DNA of 5,923 nt from an uncultured Oscillospiraceae bacterium (GTDB lineage Bacteria > Bacillota > Clostridia > Oscillospirales > Oscillospiraceae), in NCBI GenBank assembly GCA_910588105.1, contig CAJUQD010000095.1:1-5923 (forward strand), given 5' to 3'. Of this stretch, positions 1 through 5,212 are shown one piece after another (the first letter of the stretch is position 1; each line of letters begins with the position of its first letter). The translations under genes were made by a program, and so were the position numbers. The notes under the pieces are model-generated. The model was not told the origin of the DNA, did no database searches, and saw only the letters and a program-made list of their open reading frames with translations.

Positions 1-24
1 CATACCTGCATTTTATCAGATCTT

Positions 25-972
25 TTACTTGTTTTCAATCGTGGCTACTATATAAAATGTGTGGAGGGCGTAATGCTTCCCTGCTTCGTCCGTAAACACC
101 AAATTGTCTGAGTTGTCCCATGTGGAGCCAGCTTTCAATCGGTTCTCCAGCTGCTTCACACGCTCGGCCTTGAGATACTGGAAAGCGATGGGCGGGGGTT
201 CGATAGTGCGGGGCTTACCGGATTTCGTGGTGGGAGCGATGTAGTAGCGGCCTCCTTTGGTTTTCTCCTTTTGGAGCTGCTGGCTTACCGTGATCCTGCC
301 CTTCTCAAAATCCACTTGCCCCCAAGACAAGCCCAGGCACTCCCCTTCCCGTAGGCCAGCAAATAGGCACAAAGCGTAGGCATTGCGCATAGGGGAAGCG
401 TCGATAGCTGAGAGGAACAGGGGAATCTCATTATCAGTGAGCGGGTGGATTTCCTTATGCTCCGCCTTTGGCAACTCCGCTGCACCGCAAGGATTAGCAG
501 CTATGATACCCTGCTTCATCGCCACGCCGAACGCTTTATGGAGGACGGCGGACACATTCTTAATGGTTTTCCCGGATAGGCCAGCCGCCGTCATGGAATT
601 ATACAGCCGCTGAATATGCGTACCCTTCACTGCCTGGAGCCTCAGCGAACCGATAGCGGGAATGATATGATTTTTTATGATGCCCTGATAGCTTTGGAGT
701 GTTAAAGGTTTCACTTTATTAGCGCAGAATGTGGAGAGCCATTCCTCCATCCATTGAGCTACGGTAACTTTTTCTGGTGCTTGATAGGTGTTCTTGTCCA
801 GTTCACGGAGTACAGCAATCATCTGCTTTCTGACTTCAGCCTGAGTGTTGCCGTATATGCTTCTGCGGATAGGCTTTCCAGTTCCTGGATCAGTACCCAC
901 AGTAACTCGCGCTTCCCATTTCCCGTTTTTTCGCTGGCGGATACTTCCAGCGTTTTGAGCTGCTTTAGCCAT
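25..972 (-). CDS. int: Tyrosine recombinase (phage/ICE integrase), C-terminally truncated
   Basis: Site-specific recombinase that would integrate and excise the element. The ATG at 972 is chosen because GGAGG (980-984) lies 7 nt upstream; a GTG at 996 is in frame but overlaps that site. The 315-residue product has an N-terminal arm-binding region (about 8-60, with IRQRKNGKWEARVTVG), a SAM-like core-binding domain (about 70-155) and the start of the catalytic domain (from about 175). The first catalytic arginine is R208 in FAGLREGE, and the lysine region is TTKSGKPRTI (about 248-256). The frame ends after HTFYIVATIENK, so the HxxR box, the later His/Trp and the nucleophilic Tyr are absent; relatives are usually about 370-400 residues. 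As encoded it should be inactive. Only 24 nt remain before the window edge, so the cause (insertion, deletion or frameshift) is not visible. It lies downstream of the repressor on the same strand and may be co-transcribed with it. Confidence 0.88.
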   Translation of the reverse strand: MAKAAQNAGSIRQRKNGKWEARVTVGTDPGTGKPIRRSIYGNTQAEVRKQMIAVLRELDKNTYQAPEKVTVAQWMEEWLSTFCANKVKPLTLQSYQGIIKNHIIPAIGSLRLQAVKGTHIQRLYNSMTAAGLSGKTIKNVSAVLHKAFGVAMKQGIIAANPCGAAELPKAEHKEIHPLTDNEIPLFLSAIDASPMRNAYALCLFAGLREGECLGLSWGQVDFEKGRITVSQQLQKEKTKGGRYYIAPTTKSGKPRTIEPPPIAFQYLKAERVKQLENRLKAGSTWDNSDNLVFTDEAGKHYALHTFYIVATIENK

Positions 973-1055
973 AACTAAGCCTCCATTAAGAATCACTGTC
1001 TCATTCCTTATTGGGATGGGACGTTTATATTATTCTCTCAGTGTGGTATGACCGA

Positions 1056-1418
1056 TCACTCCACTTTTTTATATTTGGGAAGCTCGGTCAACTCTTCCAA
1101 TCGCTCCAGAACTTTTAATTTACCATGCGTGTTCAATCCGGCCAGATAGTATCGGATTTTGTCATCTACTGGCATACTGTCCCACCGAGCTTGAAGCTCG
1201 TCCGCTGTCATTTCGGGTGGTTCATCTGCGCCGGACAGGTATTCGACCGATACATTTAGCACATTTGAGATTGGAAGCAACAAGTCCAAAGACAAGTCAC
1301 CACCACGGGCAAGGGCACATTGTAAGGTTGACGGCGAGACATGAGCCTCGCTTGCAAGTCTGCGTCTGCTCATCTTTCGCTCCCGGAGAATCGTATCAAT
1401 CCTCTCTGCTGTGGTCAA
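1056..1418 (-). CDS. XRE-family (Cro/CI-type) transcriptional repressor, TTG start
   Basis: A 120-residue DNA-binding protein, probably the lysogeny or immunity repressor. Residues about 4-60 form an HTH_3 domain: TTAERIDTILRERKMSRRRLASEAHVSPSTLQ, with MSRRRLASEAHVSPSTL as the helix-turn-helix, followed by ISNVLNVSVEYLSG, typical of this fold. The acidic and charged C-terminal half (about 64-120) has no recognisable S24 LexA-like autoprotease, so induction would need another route, such as an antirepressor or metalloprotease. The TTG at 1418 is chosen because AGGAGG (1428-1433) sits 9 nt upstream. The upstream ATG at 1472 overlaps the -35 box of the repressor's own promoter and should lie before the transcript start. 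The gene is divergent from the excisionase-like gene and 83 bp upstream of the integrase. The family is confident; the role is inferred from position. Confidence 0.88.
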   Translation of the reverse strand: MTTAERIDTILRERKMSRRRLASEAHVSPSTLQCALARGGDLSLDLLLPISNVLNVSVEYLSGADEPPEMTADELQARWDSMPVDDKIRYYLAGLNTHGKLKVLERLEELTELPKYKKVE

Positions 1419-1427
1419 GTTGTTCCA

Positions 1428-1433
1428 CCTCCT
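1428..1433 (-). promoter_or_regulatory. Ribosome binding site of the repressor
   Basis: AGGAGG on the minus strand, 9 nt before the TTG at 1418. It decides the start: an ATG at 1472 is in frame but has no such site and falls inside the promoter. The predicted leader is only about 20 nt. Confidence 0.8.
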
Positions 1434-1443
1434 ATCTATTCGC

Positions 1444-1472
1444 ATTTTACCACAAAATTGAGCGATTATCAA
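1444..1472 (-). promoter_or_regulatory. Sigma-70-type promoter of the repressor (and probably integrase)
   Basis: On the minus strand a TTGATA -35 box (1467-1472) is separated by 17 nt from a TAAAAT -10 box (1444-1449). Transcription would start near 1437, just upstream of the repressor's AGGAGG. A GCTTGATA motif overlaps the -35 box, a suitable place for autoregulation. A second TTGACA (1484-1489, minus) lies upstream but has no -10 at normal spacing. Confidence 0.7.
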
Positions 1473-1519
1473 GCATTTCTTTATGTCAAGGAAAAATTAT
1501 TTATATTTCACTATTCGTC

Positions 1520-1540
1520 AACATATACAAAAAATATGTT
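1520..1540. promoter_or_regulatory. Candidate operator: 7-bp inverted repeat
   Basis: AACATAT and ATATGTT form a perfect 7-bp inverted repeat around a 7-nt A-rich spacer. It lies in the AT-rich divergent region (15 G/C in the 60 nt from 1501 to 1560), between the repressor and excisionase promoters. Its size and position suit a dimeric HTH repressor. A weaker dyad, TTTCAG-AA-CTGTAA, lies next to it at 1539-1552. Binding is inferred only. Confidence 0.4.
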
Positions 1541-1569
1541 TCAGAACTGTAAATAATGGCCTCATTTGC

Positions 1570-1598
1570 TTGACTGTAGCTTGATAGCAGGGTACAAT
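1570..1598 (+). promoter_or_regulatory. Strong rightward sigma-70-type promoter for the excisionase-like gene
   Basis: A TTGACT -35 box (1570-1575), a 17-nt spacer and a TACAAT -10 box (1593-1598) lie on the plus strand. The start point would be near 1605, giving a leader of about 65 nt to the ATG at 1670. It diverges from the repressor promoter, the usual lysis-lysogeny switch layout. Beyond the junction near 1747, transcription from here would run antisense into the replication operon. Confidence 0.75.
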
Positions 1599-1669
1599 GG
1601 GTTTAACATCAATTTCCGCAGATGGATCAGAATTAAACGATTTTCGCTTGATAAATGGAGGCAAATCAG

Positions 1670-1849
1670 ATGGAAGACAACAACACTATTGCACCTTTGG
1701 CAGTGGGTGCGACGGAGGCAGCTCGGATGCTGGATATATCACGGCCCGGACCTCCACCCTCAGCACCCGCACCCCGCCCAGGGGCTCCAGCCTCATGGCC
1801 AGCGCCTCCTTTACCCCCAGCGTCCCCTCCCCAAAGTCCTCTATCCTGA
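1670..1849 (+). CDS. Excisionase/MerR-like HTH protein, truncated after 26 codons by a DNA junction
   Basis: The ATG at 1670 follows GGAGG (1657-1661) by 8 nt and lies downstream of a strong promoter. The first 26 residues, ending in GATEAARMLDISRP, match the start of the small HTH_17/excisionase-type DNA-binding proteins encoded beside integrases, which normally continue with a second helix and a wing to about 60-70 residues. Here the frame turns at about 1747 into proline-rich sequence (GPPPSAPAPRPGAP...) that is the reverse complement of a minus-strand gene. Only 1670-1747 is therefore native coding sequence; the rest to 1849 is chance frame. The product should lack a working DNA-binding fold. 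Excisionase function is inferred from position and the N-terminal motif. Confidence 0.6.
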   Translation: MEDNNTIAPLAVGATEAARMLDISRPGPPPSAPAPRPGAPASWPAPPLPPASPPQSPLS

Positions 1850-1871
1850 CAGTCGCAACCACAAAGCTCAT
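1686..1871 (-). CDS. Small protein of unknown function, C-terminus replaced at the junction
   Basis: The ATG at 1871 overlaps the stop of the upstream zinc-ribbon gene (ATGA, 1871-1868), and a GGGGGAG lies just upstream, so it is probably translationally coupled. About 43 residues look native: MSFVVATVRIEDFGEGTLGV, then a charged segment ending in RVLRVEVRA. This reads as a beta-strand/helix pattern, with no family I recognise. From about 1745 to the stop at 1686 the frame is antisense to the excisionase-like gene and is not native. The original C-terminus is lost. It is the last gene of the leftward operon. Confidence 0.5.
   Translation of the reverse strand: MSFVVATVRIEDFGEGTLGVKEALAMRLEPLGGVRVLRVEVRAVIYPASELPPSHPLPKVQ
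1739..1750. other. Rearrangement junction between integration module and replication operon
   Basis: Around TCACGGCCCGGA the truncated plus-strand excisionase frame meets the truncated minus-strand small protein of 1871-1686. Homology-like sequence ends on each strand at this point. Base composition also changes: the promoter region on the left is strongly AT-rich, while stretches on the right reach 42 G/C in 60 nt (2521-2580). The join contains no inverted repeats or transposon ends that I can recognise. Confidence 0.6.
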
Positions 1872-2014
1872 GGCAAGGCCTCCCCCGTAATCAAATCCCG
1901 CATCTTGCTGTCGGTGGTGAAAATGTGGTATTTGGCGCCGCAGGCCGGGCAGGGGAAATACTGTACCTCCAAGCCACCGTCCCGGAGCGATCCCAGACGG
2001 GAACTGATGTCCAA
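1868..2014 (-). CDS. Zinc-ribbon miniprotein, TTG start
   Basis: A 48-residue product not visible with ATG-only gene calling. It starts LDISSRLGSLRDGGLEVQYF, followed by CPACGAKYHIFTTDSKMRDL. The CPAC pair (Cys22, Cys25) in a YF-CPACG-KYH setting is a zinc-knuckle signature; only one CxxC is present, so metal binding would need His30 or a dimer. The TTG at 2014 is preceded by AAAAGGA about 9 nt upstream and by an in-frame TGA (2030-2032), which limits the start. The stop overlaps the next gene's ATG. I infer a small accessory phage protein; its function is unknown. Confidence 0.6.
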   Translation of the reverse strand: MDISSRLGSLRDGGLEVQYFPCPACGAKYHIFTTDSKMRDLITGEALP

Positions 2015-2029
2015 ACCCCAATATCCTTT

Positions 2030-2209
2030 TCACCAGCCCGGCATCACGCCGCGCCCTTCCCTTTCCTGGGCAAACTCGCTGTCCTGCCTGCAGAAAATGC
2101 ACAGCTTTTCGCAAATTAGCCCCTTCATGGCGTTGGCATACCTGTCATACTTGCCGGTTTTTTTCTCCGCCTCCAGCTTTTTCGCAGCCTGCCCATACCA
2201 TTCGTTCAT
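2030..2209 (-). CDS. Short PcfK/AcrIIA9-like protein, probably truncated
   Basis: A 59-residue product from the ATG at 2209, with GGGAGG (2220-2225) upstream and an ATGA overlap with the end of the DUF3102 reading frame. It begins MNEWYGQAAKKLEAEKKTGK, then YDRYANAMKGLICEKLCIFC and RQDSEFAQ. The KYDRYANAMK...FCRQDSEFAQ pattern resembles, from memory, the N-terminal part of PcfK-like proteins annotated as the AcrIIA9 Cas9-inhibitor family, which are usually about 100 residues or more. After FAQ the sequence becomes EREGRGVMPGW and stops, so the rest of the domain appears lost by deletion or frameshift. It could instead be an unrelated short protein. Three cysteines (33, 37, 40) are notable. 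The gene is likely; the family link is tentative. Confidence 0.5.
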   Translation of the reverse strand: MNEWYGQAAKKLEAEKKTGKYDRYANAMKGLICEKLCIFCRQDSEFAQEREGRGVMPGW

Positions 2210-2328
2210 TGCCGGGCCACCTCCCTGATTCTATCCGCCAGCGCCAACAGGGCATTGGTCAGCCTCCGAGCCTTTTCCGGGTCTTTGCCGCGCATTTTCA
2301 TCAGCACCCCGCACAGCCTGTTTATCTA
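2206..2328 (-). pseudogene. C-terminal tail of the DUF3102 protein beyond an in-frame TAG
   Basis: Past the TAG, the same frame reads INRLCGVLMKMRGKDPEKAR, then RLTNALLALADRIREVARQ, and ends in TGA at 2206-2208. This is a natural amphipathic helical tail, and its TGA overlaps the next ATG (ATGA at 2209-2206), the coupling style seen elsewhere in this operon. The ancestral protein was therefore probably 357 residues, and a single C-to-T change of a CAG glutamine codon would explain the TAG. Readthrough or suppression would yield the full product. Confidence 0.6.
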
Positions 2329-3279
2329 CTCCTGGGTCCGATCAAACAGCTCTTTGGACAGCACCAGGTCCGCGCTGGCGGTGAGCGCCGCTTTTTTCTC
2401 CGCCCGGGTCAGCTGCTTTCGGAGCTCAGCTTCCGCCTGTTCCCGTTCCAGCTTCACCCGCTGCAGGGCGCTGTTGGCTTCCATCAGCTCGGCCCGGGCC
2501 TTTTCCTGGGCGGCTTTGGCCTTGTCCAGCTTCTCCCGCATTTCCGCCTCCGCCTCCCTCCGGGCGGCCTCCACCGCCTTCTCGTCCACCTGGACCGCCA
2601 CTTCCACAGGGCGGCTTTTCAGCCCGAACAGCTCCGCCTCCAGTCGGGCAATCTCCTTCTGCCACTTCTTCCCGTCCGCAGACCGGGACTCCACCTCCGC
2701 GCTCAGCCCAGCGATACGCTCGTTGGCCAGCCGCATATCCGCAGCCATCTTCTCCCGGGCCTCGTCTGCCGCCTTTTGATCCGCCTGGGCCTGGGCGGCG
2801 GCGCGCAGCGCCTCGTCCCGTTCCTTGATGGCCCGGTCCAGTTCCCGGGAGGTCATATCAATGACCGTCTTTTCCTCGCCATCCACCTGGTGCGTCTCGC
2901 GCAAAAACGCGTCCCGCTCCGATTCCGGCAGGGCCAGCAGCTGGAGGGCCTTGGTCGCCCCCAAATCCGTCAGCGCTGACGGATTTGACCAGTCTCTGGC
3001 CAGGAGCATAAAGCGCTGGGCTGTACGTTCCGAATATTCCACCCTCTCAGTCAGCCAGGGCAGCCACTCCCCATGGGACAGCAGCGCCTTTGCCTCGATG
3101 AGCCCCCGCCCGATGGTGATGACAGCCTCGCCCCCTGCCCGCTTTGCGGCCAGAATCTCCCCGGTGATGGTCTCAATGTCCCGCACCTGGGGAGCAGGGG
3201 CGGCCTGCCCCTGCTCCGGGCCTTTGCCCAGCAGGCTCATCACCGCCGCCGTCTTGCAGCTGTTTTTTCCGCTTCCCAT
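2326..3279 (-). CDS. DUF3102 domain protein with long coiled coil, ended early by TAG
   Basis: A 317-residue soluble protein. After a short leader, residues about 35-125 match the DUF3102 pattern: ITGEILAAKRAGGEAVITIG, then GLIEAKALLSHGEWLPWL and ERTAQRFMLLAR, with a likely HTH character. Residues about 145-317 are a highly charged Ala/Glu/Lys/Arg coiled coil (for example AAQAQADQKAADEAREKMAA). Such proteins occur in phage and conjugative-element replication regions; partition-like or replication-accessory roles are suspected but not established. The ATG at 3279 has GGGGGG (3286-3291) 6 nt upstream. It lies 37 nt after the helicase gene. The TAG at 2326-2328 looks premature, because the same frame continues with well-formed sequence to 2206. 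Confidence 0.8.
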   Translation of the reverse strand: MGSGKNSCKTAAVMSLLGKGPEQGQAAPAPQVRDIETITGEILAAKRAGGEAVITIGRGLIEAKALLSHGEWLPWLTERVEYSERTAQRFMLLARDWSNPSALTDLGATKALQLLALPESERDAFLRETHQVDGEEKTVIDMTSRELDRAIKERDEALRAAAQAQADQKAADEAREKMAADMRLANERIAGLSAEVESRSADGKKWQKEIARLEAELFGLKSRPVEVAVQVDEKAVEAARREAEAEMREKLDKAKAAQEKARAELMEANSALQRVKLEREQAEAELRKQLTRAEKKAALTASADLVLSKELFDRTQE

Positions 3280-3316
3280 AATAATCCCCCCATATCACAG
3301 TTTTATGGCCTTATCT

Positions 3317-4711
3317 TCACTCAAACGGATCATCCCCATCCCTGCCCCGCGCCTCCCGGAACTGCGCCTCCCGCGCCGCCGCGCGGTTGGCCTGCTTCGC
3401 CGCGTTCCCCCGCTCCGACATCTCCCGCGCCACCGAACGGTCCGGCTCCGGCTCCAGTTCCACCATGGTCTGGATGTCGCCCCGGAAGGCCAGCTTTACC
3501 GGCTCAGGCCGCCGGCCCTCCTTGTTTTTGGCGATGCGGAAGAACCGCGCCGAATCATTGTCGCCCATTTCGGACGGGAACACCAGGAACGCCACGTCCG
3601 CGTCCTGCTCCAGCTGCCCCGACTCCTTGAAGGCGTACATCGTGGGCATGTTGGGTTTGTCCCTCTTTTTTTCGCTTTGCGAATCCTCCGCCTTCGGCCT
3701 GGTGAGCTGGGCCAGCGCCACCACCGCCGTATTGGTGTTCTGCGCGAAGGTTTTCAGCGCCTGGCTCACGGCGGTGACCCGGGCGTAGCCGTCCGAATCC
3801 CGCACGCCGGGGGCCTGGAGCAGCTGCACATAGTCCACGTAAACGATCTGGTAGCCGTGTCCCATTGCGTCCGCAGTGATATCGTCCACCGAGGAGCCCG
3901 CCGCCCGCATCATGTCGAAGGGGCAGACCGTGGCCACGCAGTTGGCCGCCTCGGAAAACCTGGCCCAGTCGCCCTCGCTGAAGCTCCGCGTTTTAATCCG
4001 GCCCAGGGACACCTTGGACAGCGAGGCAAGCATACGGTCCGCCAGCTTCTCCGGCTTGGTTTCCAGGCTGTAGTACCCTACCCTGTATCCGGCCTTTGCC
4101 TGGGCCATGGCCATGAGGAGGGACAGCAGCGTCTTGCCCGACGAGGCGTAGCCCCCCAGCAAAATCACGTCCCCCAGCTCCGCGTAGGTGTTTCGGTCTG
4201 CGGTGGGGATGCCCCAGGGCAGGTATCTCGGCTTCTCTTTGCTGCCCATCCGCGCTAGGAAATCCCGCGCAAGCTCCTGCCCCGTCATCCGGGGCATACG
4301 CTCCGCCGCCGACAGAGACGACGCCATCTGCCGAACCAGCGTCTCCAGCCCATCGTCGTCCGCCTCGCCCAGTTTTTCCGACAGCTCCAGTACCCGCCGC
4401 CGCACAGCCGCCTTGCGCACCATCGGTATGTACTCCGCCACATTGGCGGCGGTGGTCGTGACCTCCATGGCCTCCCTCACCCACGCGATGTACCGCTCCC
4501 CGCCCTGCATGGCGTCCACCACCGTCACCGGGTCGGCGGGCCGCCCCTCCAGGGCCAGTTTCCGAATGGCCTGAAAGGTCGCCTTGCAGGTGCCGTCGGT
4601 AAAGTCCTCCGGGGACAGCCTGGACAGCACCAGGGGGATGCACTGCCCGTCGATAAGCATGGAACCGAGCACCGAGATCTGGGCCTCGTAGGCCCGGTCA
4701 ATAACTGCCAT
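3317..4711 (-). CDS. dnaB: Replicative DNA helicase, DnaB family
   Basis: A 464-residue RecA-fold hexameric helicase that unwinds the element's origin and fork. Residues about 4-105 form the DnaB N-terminal domain (EAQISVLGSMLIDGQCIPLV...). The ATPase core has Walker A GGYASSGKT at 186-194 (K193, T194), a YYSLET strand with its acidic residue at about 213-218, and Walker B IVYVDYVQLL at 289-298. It also has the AQLTR motif at 334-338, the DNA-loop/H4 segment ESGQLEQDADVAFLV at 363-377, and FRIAKNKEGRR at 391-401 near the arginine finger. The C-terminus ends in a charged tail. Length is normal and no lesion is seen. The ATG at 4711 has GAGGGGG (4719-4725) 7 nt upstream. It follows the initiator gene by 30 nt, the usual initiator-helicase pairing of phages. 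Confidence 0.92.
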   Translation of the reverse strand: MAVIDRAYEAQISVLGSMLIDGQCIPLVLSRLSPEDFTDGTCKATFQAIRKLALEGRPADPVTVVDAMQGGERYIAWVREAMEVTTTAANVAEYIPMVRKAAVRRRVLELSEKLGEADDDGLETLVRQMASSLSAAERMPRMTGQELARDFLARMGSKEKPRYLPWGIPTADRNTYAELGDVILLGGYASSGKTLLSLLMAMAQAKAGYRVGYYSLETKPEKLADRMLASLSKVSLGRIKTRSFSEGDWARFSEAANCVATVCPFDMMRAAGSSVDDITADAMGHGYQIVYVDYVQLLQAPGVRDSDGYARVTAVSQALKTFAQNTNTAVVALAQLTRPKAEDSQSEKKRDKPNMPTMYAFKESGQLEQDADVAFLVFPSEMGDNDSARFFRIAKNKEGRRPEPVKLAFRGDIQTMVELEPEPDRSVAREMSERGNAAKQANRAAAREAQFREARGRDGDDPFE

Positions 4712-4741
4712 GACTGCACCCCCTCAATCCGGCGCGTCCGC

Positions 4742-5212
4742 CTAGGATCCCCCGGACTGGAGCTGGTCCAGCAGGGACAGGTCTACCCCCCGGTCCTCCC
4801 ACTTGCGCCCATTGAGCCATGTGGAGAACAGCGGGATGTACTTTCCCCCATCCTCCGCCCACTGCTCGCAGCCCCGCTGGCGTTTGAGGGCGGCGTACAT
4901 GACCCGGCACAGGGGCCTGTCCGCCTTGAGCTTGTCCCATGCCTGGATGGCCTTCTTCCGGGCGTCCTTCCGGGGGTAGGCCTCCCAAAAGATCTCAAAG
5001 GCCTCCGGGTTATGGTCCGGCGCCGATTTTTCCCGCCGGGGGCATTTGGGCGCTGCCGCGGGCTTGTCCCCCGTCCCATCCTCACCCAGCGGCGCGTCCC
5101 CCTCTGGGGGACTATAGGGGGAACTGTCTGTTTCCTCATGGTTACCACATGGTTTCCTTATATTACATTTGCCCGTTTGGGCATCCTCACCTGCCTGTTC
5201 GGGCGATTGCAT
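4742..5212 (-). CDS. Phage-type replication initiator, C-terminal part in shifted frame
   Basis: This carries the second domain of the initiator. The frame reads AQTGKCNIRKPCGNHEET, a Ser/Pro-rich linker (DSSPYSPPEGDAP), then FEIFWEAYPRKDARKKAIQA and YIPLFSTWLNGRKWEDRG. The FWEAYPRK...AW..L...YIP...TWLNGRKWED signature is common at the C-terminus of phage replication initiators and is probably the helicase-loading or self-assembly part. True homology begins at 5182. An ATG at 5212 is available but has only a poor ribosome site, so separate expression is uncertain; given coordinates use that ATG. Adding one 22-bp repeat would fuse it to the N-terminal part as a single 279-residue protein. It ends 30 nt before the helicase start. 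Confidence 0.65.
   Translation of the reverse strand: MQSPEQAGEDAQTGKCNIRKPCGNHEETDSSPYSPPEGDAPLGEDGTGDKPAAAPKCPRREKSAPDHNPEAFEIFWEAYPRKDARKKAIQAWDKLKADRPLCRVMYAALKRQRGCEQWAEDGGKYIPLFSTWLNGRKWEDRGVDLSLLDQLQSGGS

Larger units (their letters stand above)
1467..1653. repeat. Three copies of GCTTGATA in the divergent control region
   Basis: The octamer GCTTGATA occurs at 1467-1474 (minus, over the repressor -35 box), 1579-1586 (plus, in the spacer of the rightward promoter) and 1646-1653 (plus, 16 nt before the excisionase start). The related CTTGAC occurs at 1569-1574 (plus) and 1485-1490 (minus), though those overlap ordinary -35 sequences. Copies at both promoters suggest a shared regulator site, perhaps for the repressor at 1056-1418. 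Confidence 0.35.

Noticed and set aside
973..996. Integrase starting at GTG 996
   Set aside because: The extra eight codons cover the GGAGG that serves the ATG at 972, and the integrase homology begins at MAKAA.
973..1055. Separate integrase promoter between repressor and integrase
   Set aside because: AT-rich TAATAT/TATAAA sequences are present on the minus strand, but no acceptable -35 lies at 16-18 nt. Co-transcription with the repressor is as likely.
1419..1472. Repressor starting at the upstream ATG (1472)
   Set aside because: That codon overlaps the promoter -35 box and has no ribosome site, while the TTG at 1418 has AGGAGG at good spacing and begins the HTH domain.
2209..4258. Long plus-strand open frames opposite the DUF3102 and helicase genes (2209-2979 and 2825-4258)
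   Set aside because: They are antisense to clear protein families with motifs, are rich in Arg/Pro/His as expected for shadows in GC-rich DNA, and lack ribosome sites and domains.
2326..4744. Element-wide TAG recoding as glutamine
   Set aside because: Only one internal TAG looks premature, and TAG also closes the initiator and the small 5699 gene at plausible ends. A point mutation is simpler, so this is kept only as an alternative.
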